NCBI GenBank assembly: GCA_025353165.1
Contig: JANXRE010000175.1
Span: 62,001 to 126,000, forward strand
Origin: Acidobacteriota bacterium
GTDB lineage: Bacteria; Acidobacteriota; Terriglobia; Bryobacterales; Bryobacteraceae
DNA: 64,000 nucleotides
Direction: 5' to 3'
Of this stretch, positions 1 to 7,048 are shown one piece after another. A program made the translations under genes and the position numbers. Numbering within the stretch: position 1 is the first letter of the stretch; every line of letters begins with the position of its first letter. The notes below the pieces were generated by a model. That model ran no database searches, was not told where the DNA came from, and saw only the letters and a list, made by a program, of their open reading frames with translations.

Positions 1-722
1 ATGAGCACGGGCGCTTTCACTTTCACCACCGGCGACGTATCTTCCTTGTACGGTTCGCGCGGGTAGTTGCGCTTGTAGTAATTCAGCATCGCCTCGAAGT
101 CCGAGTTCTTGAACGCCGCGATGTACTTCGGCTTGGCGGCTTCGTCCGTCACCCAGAAGGTGAGCGCCTCGGGCGTCAGCTTCGACGCCGCATCCGGCTT
201 CTGGAAATCGCGCGCGTACTGGCTGTTCTTCTGCTGCTGCGGATTATTGGCGAGTTCCCGCGACAGCCCGCGCAGATGAGGCAGGTTCAGAATGATCAGC
301 TTATCGACGGAGTCCGGCGCGTACATGGCCGTGGTCCAGGCGACCGCCCCGCCCCAATCGTGCCCCACGACGATAGCTTTCTGCTTCCCAAAGTGCTTGA
401 TAACAGCGAGGACATCCCCGACCAGCAGCCTCATGTCATAGTTCTCGACACCCTTGGGCTTGTCGCTCAGGTTGTACCCGCGCTGGTCGATGGCCACCAC
501 TTGGAACTTGTCGGCGAGTCCCTCCATCTGCTTGCGCCACGTGTACCAGTAATCGGGAAACCCGTGGATCATGACCACGAGCGGACCGCTGCCCATCGTG
601 GCGTAATGAATCTTGACGCCGTTCGAATCGGCGTATCCGTGTGTGACCTGCGCGTCGAAATCTGCCGCCATGGATGTCCCCGCAATGAGTGATGTCGCCA
701 GCAAAAGCCCGATGAACCTCAT
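1..722 (-). CDS. Epoxide hydrolase-like alpha/beta hydrolase, secreted (3' end outside window)
   Basis: This is the first 240 residues of a minus-strand gene whose 3' end lies beyond base 1. The protein opens with a signal-peptide-like stretch ending in SMAA. It then shows the alpha/beta-hydrolase marks of the soluble epoxide hydrolase / haloalkane dehalogenase group: the oxyanion-hole motif [11 protein letters not shown] and the nucleophile elbow GHDWGG, whose Asp would attack the substrate. The third catalytic residue (His) would fall in the missing part. A TATACT box lies only 8 nt before the ATG with no Shine-Dalgarno sequence, so the mRNA may be leaderless. The neighbouring esterase diverges from the same 24-bp gap. 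The hydrolase class is clear; the substrate is not. Confidence 0.85.
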   Translation of the reverse strand, partial: MRFIGLLLATSLIAGTSMAADFDAQVTHGYADSNGVKIHYATMGSGPLVVMIHGFPDYWYTWRKQMEGLADKFQVVAIDQRGYNLSDKPKGVENYDMRLLVGDVLAVIKHFGKQKAIVVGHDWGGAVAWTTAMYAPDSVDKLIILNLPHLRGLSRELANNPQQQKNSQYARDFQKPDAASKLTPEALTFWVTDEAAKPKYIAAFKNSDFEAMLNYYKRNYPREPYKEDTSPVVKVKAPVL

Positions 723-746
723 AGCATTGCAGTATAGTCGAATCGA
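723..746. promoter_or_regulatory. 24-bp divergent promoter gap with face-to-face -10 boxes
   Basis: The two start codons are 24 bp apart. On the minus strand TATACT (731-736) is followed by 8 nt and the ATG at 722. On the plus strand TATAGT (733-738) is followed by 8 nt and the ATG at 747. The -10 boxes overlap, so the promoters should exclude each other and both transcripts would start at or next to the AUG. No SD sequence fits in the gap. Confidence 0.5.
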
Positions 747-1562
747 ATGAGACTTCCTGCTCTGCTCCTTTTCGGCGGCCTGATTCTCGCCGCCCAGACC
801 CGCACCGAAGCCCTTTGGCCGGGCACGCCCGACGCCGATCAGACGGCGCTCACGTTCTATCTGGCGAACCCCGCGAAAGCCAGCGGAACCGCGGTGGTCG
901 TCTGCCCGGGAGGCGGTTACGGCGCGCTCGCGATGGACCACGAGGGCAAGCAGATCGCGCAGTGGCTGAACGGCTACGGCGTGTCGGCCTTCGTCCTGAA
1001 ATACCGGCTCGGGCCGCGCTATCACCATCCGGTGATGATGCAGGATGTGCAGCAGGCCCTGCGCACCGTGCGTTCGCGCGCGGGCGAATTCAAAATCCGG
1101 CCGGACCGCATCGGCGTGTGGGGATTCTCGGCGGGCGGCCACCTGGCTTCGACGGCCGCGACCCATTTCGAAACGAAGGAGGGAGTGAGCAGCCGGCCCG
1201 ACTTCGCGATCCTGGCATACCCCGTGATCACCATGAAGGACCCCTACGCGCACAAAGGCTCGCGCCAGAACCTACTGGGCGACAATCCGGATCCCGCGCT
1301 GGTAGAGCTGATGTCGAACGAGACGCAGGTGACGGCCGAGACGCCGCCCACGTTCATCTTCTTTACGGCCGACGATTCCGGCGTGCCGGTGGAGAACGGC
1401 CTGCTGTTTTTCCAGGCGCTGCGCAAGGCCGGAGTGCCCGCGGAGATGCACATCTTCCGTTCGGGGCCGCACGGCGTCGGACTCGCGCCCGATGATCCCG
1501 ATCTCTCCTGGTGGCCGAAGCTGCTGGCGGAGTGGATGCGCGGATTAAACCTGATCCCCTGA
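747..1562 (+). CDS. Secreted alpha/beta hydrolase (acetyl-xylan-esterase-like)
   Basis: A 271-residue protein with an N-terminal signal peptide (about residues 1-17) and a BD-FAE/peptidase S9-like esterase fold. Visible marks are the oxyanion-hole segment CPGGGYGAL (about 53-61), the nucleophile elbow GFSAGGH with Ser128, an acidic FFTADDSG segment near 207 and a late His in SGPHGVG (about 242). Close relatives are annotated as xylanase or acetylxylan esterase and remove acyl groups from plant polysaccharides outside the cytoplasm. That fits the other glycan enzymes here (GH59, GH3 remnant, xylulokinase). The start lies 8 nt after a -10-like box, so the transcript is probably leaderless. Substrate is inferred only from family. 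Confidence 0.85.
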   Translation: MRLPALLLFGGLILAAQTRTEALWPGTPDADQTALTFYLANPAKASGTAVVVCPGGGYGALAMDHEGKQIAQWLNGYGVSAFVLKYRLGPRYHHPVMMQDVQQALRTVRSRAGEFKIRPDRIGVWGFSAGGHLASTAATHFETKEGVSSRPDFAILAYPVITMKDPYAHKGSRQNLLGDNPDPALVELMSNETQVTAETPPTFIFFTADDSGVPVENGLLFFQALRKAGVPAEMHIFRSGPHGVGLAPDDPDLSWWPKLLAEWMRGLNLIP

Positions 1563-1584
1563 AGATCGCCCCTTGCCATTTCAA

Positions 1585-1630
1585 CGTGGCGCACGCACTG
1601 GTGCGTGCCGCGTCGCCACTCCTGGCGACG
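1585..1630 (+). repeat. Double-hairpin dispersed repeat, copy A
   Basis: A 46-bp unit made of two small palindromes: GCACGCA/TGCGTGC with a 4-nt loop, then CGTCGCCA/TGGCGACG with a 4-nt loop. A nearly identical unit lies at 9086-9131, an inverted one at 34487-34532 and diverged or partial ones at 42482-42524 and 48135-48150. It sits just after the esterase stop. The layout resembles REP/BIME-like elements. The rest of 1563-1801 holds no gene. Confidence 0.8.
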
Positions 1631-1753
1631 CCGTGCGGAATTCATCAAAGTGAATTGAGACACATGGCGCATCTGATTTGCCGGGTTCGGGGTTTCAATA
1701 TTGTCGCACCGTACACCGTGCTCATCCGCTTTCGCGATCACACGCAACTGTAA

Positions 1754-1790
1754 CCGCCCAGGCATGGGAAGGCGTGAAGCCTGGTTGCGG
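1754..1790. terminator. Hairpin between converging genes
   Basis: CCGC-CCAGGC and GCCTGG-TT-GCGG pair across about 15 nt, giving a 10-bp stem with a 2-nt bulge. It lies between the esterase (plus) and the aminotransferase (minus), which converge here. There is no T tract, so a terminator role is only plausible. Confidence 0.35.
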
Positions 1791-1801
1791 ACGGGTCAGA
1801 A

Positions 1802-2923
1802 TCAAGGAAGCGCAGCCAGAGCCGCGCCTATGTCTTCCGGGCTGACGTAAAAATGCGGCGACATCCGCACCCAGCCATTCCGCGCCGCCGCCAGAATGTT
1901 CTTGTCCTTAAGCTCCCGGACGACCAGACGCGACTCAACGCCCGGCTTTCGAATGCTGACGATGCCCGCTCCCGTGGAGGGCGTCCGAACGCCAAGGACG
2001 TCGTACCCCTTTGCGCCCGCGCCGGAGCAGATACTGTCTCCCAGGGATTGAACGTGGGGAGCAATACGATCGATTCCGACTTCCATCACGAACTCTACCG
2101 CTGCTCGCAACCCGAAACACCCAATCGTATTTAACGTCCCGCACTCATACCGGCCTGCATCGGATCGCAGGCTGATCTTCTCGCGCACCGAATAATCGTT
2201 GTAGCCCGCGACATTGGTCCAGCCAAACTCGGCGGGCTCGATCTCCTCCAGCCGGCTCTTCCGCACGTACAAGATGCCGCAACCCTCCGGTCCCAGCAGC
2301 CATTTATGTCCGTCGGCGGCCAGCGCATCGATATGGCTCGCCTCCACGTCCAGCGGAAAAGCGCCGAGCCCCTGGATGGCGTCCACGAAGTAGAAACACC
2401 CGCGCCGACGGCAGATCTCGCCGATCGCTTCCAGGTCGGCCCGGTATCCCGAGAGGTATTGCACAAACGATACGGCCAGCAGCCGGGCACCCCGGGCGGC
2501 CTCATCGATCCGGTCCAAAGGATCGGTTATCGACAGCTCATCGACAACCACTCCCTGCCGTTCAAGCCTCTTCCAAGGCAATAGGTTAGCTGGAAATTCT
2601 CCAGTGAAACATACGATCCGATCGCCGGCCTTCCAGTCGATGCCCAGAGCCACCGTCGCCACCCCTTCCGAGGTGTTCTTTACAATCGCGATCTCCTCCG
2701 CGGACGATCCGATCAGCCGGGCGGCCGCCTTCCGAACGCCGTCGTAAGCGCCCAGCCAGGCATCGTAGTGATAAGACCCAAACTGCCATACGTCGTCCGC
2801 CAGCCCTTTCATCGCATCGGCTGCCGGCTTGCACAAGGGCGCAACTCCGGCGTGGTTCAAGTAGACGAATTTCGACGCAACCGGAAACTGGTCGCGATAT
2901 TCTTCGTGAACGGGGAAACCCAT
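1802..2923 (-). CDS. Class V aminotransferase (PLP, NifS/isopenicillin-epimerase-like)
   Basis: A 373-residue fold-type-I PLP enzyme. ADGHKWLLGPEG carries the Schiff-base lysine (Lys207), Asp181 in FVDAIQG should contact the pyridine nitrogen and Gln184 follows it. The family includes cysteine desulfurases, isopenicillin N epimerase and kynureninase-like enzymes, and the reaction cannot be chosen from sequence alone. No catalytic Cys loop typical of IscS is evident, so cysteine desulfurase is less likely. The reading frame stays open far upstream, but homology begins at MGFPVHEE. A TATACT box (2931-2936) sits 7 nt before that ATG, suggesting a leaderless mRNA. The M48 protease gene diverges from it. 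Confidence 0.85.
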   Translation of the reverse strand: MGFPVHEEYRDQFPVASKFVYLNHAGVAPLCKPAADAMKGLADDVWQFGSYHYDAWLGAYDGVRKAAARLIGSSAEEIAIVKNTSEGVATVALGIDWKAGDRIVCFTGEFPANLLPWKRLERQGVVVDELSITDPLDRIDEAARGARLLAVSFVQYLSGYRADLEAIGEICRRRGCFYFVDAIQGLGAFPLDVEASHIDALAADGHKWLLGPEGCGILYVRKSRLEEIEPAEFGWTNVAGYNDYSVREKISLRSDAGRYECGTLNTIGCFGLRAAVEFVMEVGIDRIAPHVQSLGDSICSGAGAKGYDVLGVRTPSTGAGIVSIRKPGVESRLVVRELKDKNILAAARNGWVRMSPHFYVSPEDIGAALAALP

Positions 2924-2983
2924 GAACCAAAGTATACGTTTAACCAGTGAAGGACTATACTCGCGGTAGTACCGGGAGATTCC
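2924..2983. promoter_or_regulatory. Divergent promoter region, aminotransferase / M48 protease
   Basis: This 60-bp gap has one TATACT box per strand: 2931-2936 (minus, 7 nt from the aminotransferase ATG) and 2956-2961 (plus, 22 nt from the protease ATG). Only the protease also has a GGGAG Shine-Dalgarno-like sequence. No convincing -35 boxes are visible. Confidence 0.45.
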
Positions 2984-3982
2984 ATGAAGCGTACATTCAC
3001 TGCTCGGATGGGCTTGGCTTTGATGCTGGCTCTCGCGGTCCCGTTCGCCGGGATCGCAAGCGACAAAAAGAAAGACCCGGATGCCATCGGCGATCGGGAC
3101 GTCGGCAAGGGCGTCAACTTCTACTCCTTGGAGAAGGAGATTGGCCTCGGCAAGGGACTGGCCCAGGAAGTCGAGCGCCAAGCCAGAATCATCGACGATC
3201 CGGTGATCGCGGAATACGTGAACCGCATCGGCCAGAACCTCGTCCGCAACTCCGACGCCAAGGTTCCGTTCACCATCAAAGTGATCGACAGCGAAGAGGT
3301 GAATGCTTTCGCGCTGCCCGGCGGCTTCTTCTTCGTCAACACGGGGCTGATCCTCAAAGCGGATACCGAAGCGGAGCTGGCCGGCGTGATGGCGCATGAA
3401 ATCGCCCACGTCGCCGCCCGGCACGGAACACGCCAGGCCACCCGCGGCCAGATCGCCAACCTCGCCACCATCCCGCTGATTTTCATGGGCGGCTGGACGG
3501 GCTACGGCATCCGGCAGGCCGCGAGCATTCTGGTACCGGTCGGATTCCTGAAGTTCTCCCGCGCCTTCGAATCGGAAGCGGACATGCTTGGCCTCGAGTA
3601 CATGTACAAGACCGGCTACGATCCCACGGCATTCGTGGACTTCTTCGAGAAGATCCAATCGCTGGAAAAGAAGAAACCTGGGACTATCTCCAAGGTGTTC
3701 TCCACCCACCCGTTGACCGACGATCGCATTCAGAACGCGCAGAAGAACATCCAGGAGATCCTCAAAGCGAAGCCGGAATACGTGGTCACGACCTCCGAGT
3801 TTAACGATGTAAAGTTTCGGCTCGCGTCGGTGCTGAATCATCGCAAGATCGACGACAAGGACCTGAACCGGCCCAAGCTGCGCAAGGCGCCCGGCGCCGG
3901 CACGACGGTGGACGGCGACGACACCAAGGACAAGAAAGCGGACGACAGCGACGAGCGCCCGACGCTGAAGCGCCGCCCGTAA
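2984..3982 (+). CDS. M48 family zinc metalloprotease, exported
   Basis: A 332-residue protein with a signal peptide (about 1-25). HEIAHVAARHG holds the zinc-binding HExxH (about 138-142) and ESEADMLG supplies the third zinc ligand about 60 residues later. The family signature LPGGFFFVNTGL precedes the active site. This is the periplasmic BepA/LoiP-like branch, which degrades or refolds outer-membrane proteins. The tail after about residue 295 is Lys/Asp-rich and low complexity. A second M48 protease lies at 41066-42454. The start follows a GGGAG ribosome-binding site. Confidence 0.9.
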   Translation: MKRTFTARMGLALMLALAVPFAGIASDKKKDPDAIGDRDVGKGVNFYSLEKEIGLGKGLAQEVERQARIIDDPVIAEYVNRIGQNLVRNSDAKVPFTIKVIDSEEVNAFALPGGFFFVNTGLILKADTEAELAGVMAHEIAHVAARHGTRQATRGQIANLATIPLIFMGGWTGYGIRQAASILVPVGFLKFSRAFESEADMLGLEYMYKTGYDPTAFVDFFEKIQSLEKKKPGTISKVFSTHPLTDDRIQNAQKNIQEILKAKPEYVVTTSEFNDVKFRLASVLNHRKIDDKDLNRPKLRKAPGAGTTVDGDDTKDKKADDSDERPTLKRRP

Positions 3983-4036
3983 TTTCAGTGGGGCGATCCC
4001 CCCGGATCGCGGCCCCCCTTGGCCGGCCTCTAACTT

Positions 4037-4434
4037 ATGGGCAACGAAACCACGGCCATCTCGCCAATGCTGTCCGTTCGAAACGGAGCGCGAGCCGTCG
4101 ATTTCTACAAGGCAGCCTTCGGCGCCGGCGAGCTATTTCGCATCGACGCCCCCGATGGAGCGGTGGTCGCCCGCCTGTCTGTCGGGAACGCAGAATTCTG
4201 GGTGGCCGACGAATCCCCGGAGCATTTGAATTTCAGCCCCGAGACGCTGGGCGGCGGTTCCGCGCGGATGGTGATGTCGTAAGCGACCCGGACGCCGCTT
4301 TCGACCGGGCCGTCACTGCGGGCGCCACGGTGGCTCACCCCGTTCACAACGACTACGGATGGCGTCTGGGACGAATCGTCGACCCCTTCGGACACCACTG
4401 GGAGATCGGTAAGCCCTTGCCGGAAGGCGAGTGA
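4037..4434 (+). pseudogene. VOC/glyoxalase-like (PhnB type) protein, frameshifted
   Basis: The N-terminal half (MLSVRNGARAVDFYKAAFG to GGGSARMVM) reads in one frame and stops at 4280-4282. The C-terminal half (VVSDPDAAFDRAVTAGA to DPFGHHWEIG) continues in another frame to 4434. Together they give a normal PhnB-like vicinal-oxygen-chelate protein of about 132 residues. Losing one base near 4269-4276 explains the break exactly. Such proteins act in glyoxalase, dioxygenase or antibiotic-binding roles; none can be assigned here. Either the gene is newly broken or the sequence has an error, and the well-preserved second half favours a recent or artificial break. Confidence 0.75.
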
Positions 4435-4435
4435 G

Positions 4436-5314
4436 TTACGCGAGCGCGAGATTCAAGTTCTCGATCGCCTCGTCAATCTCCGCCGTATTCTTGTAACCCA
4501 CCGTCACCGCCTGCACGCCGGCTTTTCGGAACGCGAAGCGCATAGCCGCCTGGCGATCTTCCCGCGTGGTGAACGCACCCTCGCCAATCAGCTTCATCCC
4601 GATTACGCCGACCCCTTGCTTGCCGACCTTGGTGACGTGCGACAGCACTTCCGGGACGTCGCCGGGGCCGTTGGTGTTGAAATCCTCCGCGTCCATATGG
4701 GCACCCGCGTGATTCGTGCGGAACAGCGCGACCTGCAGCCACTCGTTCCCAGGAAAGCGGCGCAGCGCGGGCAACCCGTGAACCGATGCCCCATGCGCGA
4801 TGACAGCCTTCCGGACTTCGGCTTCCTGAAGCCCATCCTGCCAGCGCACGGTGTCCGCCGGCCAGGAGGCCGTATGCTGCCAGTGGAGCAGCGCGATGTC
4901 GAAGTAATCTGTGTTGGCGAGCTTGCGCAGCTCGTCGATCTTCTCCTGCGGATTCACGCCCTCGCGTGTCGTGACCTTGGTCATCAACCGGTAACTGTCC
5001 CGCGGAATTCCTTTGAGCGCGATCCCCAGCATCTGATGCATCTCTCGATAGGATTCGGCGGTCTCAAAGAACCGGATGCCCCGGTCGTAAGCGTGCCTCA
5101 CCAGCCGCGTGAATTCGTCCTGGCCCAACTGGCGCTGCACGCGTCCCCCGACGCTGCCGGTGCCAAAAGCGAGCCGCGTTACTTTGACGCCGGACTTGCC
5201 GAGCGTCACCCATTCCGTGGCGGAGTTCGCCCCACCTCTCAGCGGGAAGGCCCCCGCCATCGCGCCGGCCGCGAACCCGGCTCTCAGAAAGTCGCGTCTG
5301 GAAACGTTGCGCAT
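4436..5314 (-). CDS. Aldo/keto reductase with Tat signal
   Basis: About 292 residues. The N-terminus carries the twin-arginine motif SRRDFLRAG followed by a hydrophobic segment, so the enzyme is probably exported folded with its NADPH-type cofactor. The AKR tetrad is mostly recognisable: Tyr in FETAESY, Lys in LMTKV and His in ALLHWQH. The usual first Asp of DTAxxY is Glu here, which may affect activity. The ATG at 5312-5314 is preferred over an in-frame TTG 15 nt upstream because GGAGG sits 8 nt before it. The family reduces carbonyls; the substrate is unknown. The adjacent minus-strand lipoprotein may be cotranscribed. Confidence 0.85.
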   Translation of the reverse strand: MRNVSRRDFLRAGFAAGAMAGAFPLRGGANSATEWVTLGKSGVKVTRLAFGTGSVGGRVQRQLGQDEFTRLVRHAYDRGIRFFETAESYREMHQMLGIALKGIPRDSYRLMTKVTTREGVNPQEKIDELRKLANTDYFDIALLHWQHTASWPADTVRWQDGLQEAEVRKAVIAHGASVHGLPALRRFPGNEWLQVALFRTNHAGAHMDAEDFNTNGPGDVPEVLSHVTKVGKQGVGVIGMKLIGEGAFTTREDRQAAMRFAFRKAGVQAVTVGYKNTAEIDEAIENLNLALA

Positions 5315-5351
5315 CCGATCGTCCTCCAATGCGCAAATGTTATCACGAGTC

Positions 5352-6164
5352 TTACTTTCGCGCGTCGAACCGCACCTCGACCTCCGTCCTCACGTTGACG
5401 GATTTGCCGCCCTTGACCGTGGGTTGAAAACGAAACTGGTGCCACGGCACCATCTCACAAAGCTGCGCGCCGGTTTCCAGCTTCAAGATCTTCCCATCCT
5501 TGCCGATGACGACTTTGCAGCGAGCCGTTCCCGCGTCGGGCGCCCACAGCGGCGCGCTTTGAACAACCGGGCCCTCAATCAGAAGAGCGCGTTCTTTATC
5601 CGCCGGGACAGCGACCGCCTCGATCTCCTCATCCCCGGCTCCGTCTTTCTTGGACTTCGCGGCGTCGCCCTCCTTGGCCGGAACCGGCTGTATCTTCGTG
5701 ACCAGGAATATGGCCCTCGCGGGAAAGCGTTTCACCTTGGCGCACAAGACCCCCGAATGCGCGTCCGTCACATCGAAGGCCAGCCCGGGCCAGGCCATCC
5801 GGACGACATGATCGCAGCTCGATTGGAGCGGATAGCCATTCTTGCCCCGGTCGGGATCGCCTATCTCGTCGATGGCCTTTTGCGCATAGATGCCCTCAGC
5901 CATATACTCCTTCCCTGCTTCCACCTGATAGGGCGCCTTCAGGAACAGGCGGTAACGGCGCGGGCCCTCCAAAAGGTAAACGGCGGGTCCACCGGCGCTC
6001 AGCGCGGAATCGGTCCCGGTCGATTCGGCCACCACGATTTCGGCTTTGCCCTGGATCTTGTCCGTTCCGACCCCGGCCTTCTTGGCATCTTTGTCGGATG
6101 GCCCGCTGGAGCATCCGGCTAAAGCCAGCAGGAGAAAAGAGGAAAGGTATGCGTTACGCTTCAC
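5352..6164 (-). CDS. Lipoprotein with TonB-C-like tail
   Basis: A 270-residue protein starting at GTG (6162-6164), which has GAGG 8 nt upstream. A type II signal peptide ends in the lipobox LALAGC, so it should be lipid-anchored. A middle segment is rich in Lys/Asp/Glu (KEGDAAKSKKDGAGDEE). The C-terminus (AGTARCKVVIGKDGKILKL and HQFRFQPTVKGGKSV) resembles the energy-transducer TonB C-terminal fold common in acidobacterial orphans, without a TonB transmembrane anchor. No enzymatic motif is visible. Function unknown; an envelope role is inferred from the lipobox. Confidence 0.7.
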   Translation of the reverse strand: MKRNAYLSSFLLLALAGCSSGPSDKDAKKAGVGTDKIQGKAEIVVAESTGTDSALSAGGPAVYLLEGPRRYRLFLKAPYQVEAGKEYMAEGIYAQKAIDEIGDPDRGKNGYPLQSSCDHVVRMAWPGLAFDVTDAHSGVLCAKVKRFPARAIFLVTKIQPVPAKEGDAAKSKKDGAGDEEIEAVAVPADKERALLIEGPVVQSAPLWAPDAGTARCKVVIGKDGKILKLETGAQLCEMVPWHQFRFQPTVKGGKSVNVRTEVEVRFDARK

Positions 6165-6219
6165 CGTCGTGCCCTCGCTTTCAAGATGTTTTCGTCCGAA
6201 TCGTATCACAGTCCGTCAG

Positions 6220-6248
6220 CAGATATACTGCCCCACAGATATACTGCC
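6220..6248 (+). repeat. Tandem 13-bp repeat carrying TATACT
   Basis: CAGATATACTGCC occurs twice, separated by CCA (6220-6232 and 6236-6248), directly before the ATG of the TIR fragment. Each unit contains TATACT, the -10-like hexamer seen before several genes here, so the repeat may duplicate a promoter element. Confidence 0.6.
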
Positions 6249-6249
6249 A

Positions 6250-6465
6250 ATGAAGCCGTCGGTCTTCCTCTCATACGCCCGCGCCGACGGAGAGACCCGC
6301 GCGGAACAACTGCGTAAACGTCTGAAGCCCGAGTCCGACATCGAAATTAAACAGGACCGCCTGATCCTCGAAGGCGGCGTGGGCTGGTGGAGACAGATCA
6401 CCGGCGCCATCGATTCAGTCGAATTCCTGATCCTCCTAATCACCCCCGCCGGCCGCCATCTTTGA
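6250..6465 (+). pseudogene. TIR domain N-terminal fragment
   Basis: The 71-residue product begins MKPSVFLSYARADG, the betaA/box-1 signature of bacterial TIR domains. It continues through a helix and the WWRQITGAIDSVEFLILLITP strand, then ends abruptly. A TIR domain needs about 130-150 residues, so the NADase active-site half is missing. The next sequence, in another frame, belongs to a DUF433 protein. This suggests a deletion fused the two genes near 6440-6460. Bacterial TIR domains are often NAD-consuming defence effectors; this fragment should be inactive. Confidence 0.7.
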
Positions 6466-6592
6466 AAATCTAAAAACCTCGCCGATCGAAGAGGTTCTCG
6501 AGAACTTCCACGTTACCCGCGAGCAGGTTCAGACCGTGCTGGACTTTGCGGCCCAGAGCGCACAGACACCGCTGGAATCCTCGCACGTCTGA
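6440..6592 (+). pseudogene. DUF433 antitoxin-like C-terminal fragment
   Basis: From about 6458 the frame reads IFENLKTSPIEEVLENF and HVTREQVQTVLDFAAQS. That is the C-terminal helical half of DUF433 proteins (small HTH-like antitoxins), ending with TGA at 6590-6592. The N-terminal half (normally about 30 residues with a GxPxIxGTR-like motif) is absent and no start codon fits. The stop overlaps the ATG of the DUF5615 gene as TGATG, the usual coupling of this toxin-antitoxin pair. Confidence 0.65.
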
Positions 6593-6920
6593 TGAGAATT
6601 ATCCTCGATGAAAGCGTCCCGCAAAACCTGCGGCTGCTGATCGAGGGAGACCACACGGTTGTAACGACGTGGTTTCAAGGCTGGTCGGGACTGAAGAACG
6701 GGGCGTTGCTGGACGCGTCGGAAAGAGCTGGCTTCGATCTGTTCGTTACAGCGGATCAGGCGTTGAGCTATCAGCAAACCTGTCCGGCCGCAAGATAGCG
6801 GTAGTGGTGTTGAGTACGAATAATTGGAGCCTGCTCAGAGCGCACATAGTCGAAATCATGGCCGCGATCGACGCAGTGACACCGGGCAGCTATACCGAAG
6901 TCGCCATCCCTTTCGAGTAG
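6592..6920 (+). pseudogene. DUF5615 PIN-like toxin, frameshifted
   Basis: MRIILDESVP, GLKNGALL and FDLFVTADQALSYQQ are the signature segments of DUF5615 (Mut7-C/PIN-like) proteins, normally paired with DUF433. The frame then breaks. The remainder (LSGRKIAVVVLSTNNWSLL onward to the stop at 6920) is read one frame over. Adding one A to the AAA run at 6776-6778 restores a full product of about 109 residues. The acidic residues of the PIN-like site (Asp in LDES and TADQ) are kept. With its antitoxin gene truncated as well, the module is probably dead, though a one-base error in an A run could also be technical. Confidence 0.75.
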
Positions 6921-7048
6921 CACGAATTTCTGATCCCTTAATATCAGTCCTAACCCCTGCCCCATCAACCCCAGTCAGAACATAACCTCACGGAACAGCC
7001 TGCCATGAAGTTCGTTTTCGGACTTTCAGGTGATAATCTCAAGATGGA

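Noticed and set aside
2924-3841. N-terminal extension of the class V aminotransferase through the M48 gene
   Set aside because: The extension is antisense to the M48 protease; homology and a -10 box place the start at 2923.
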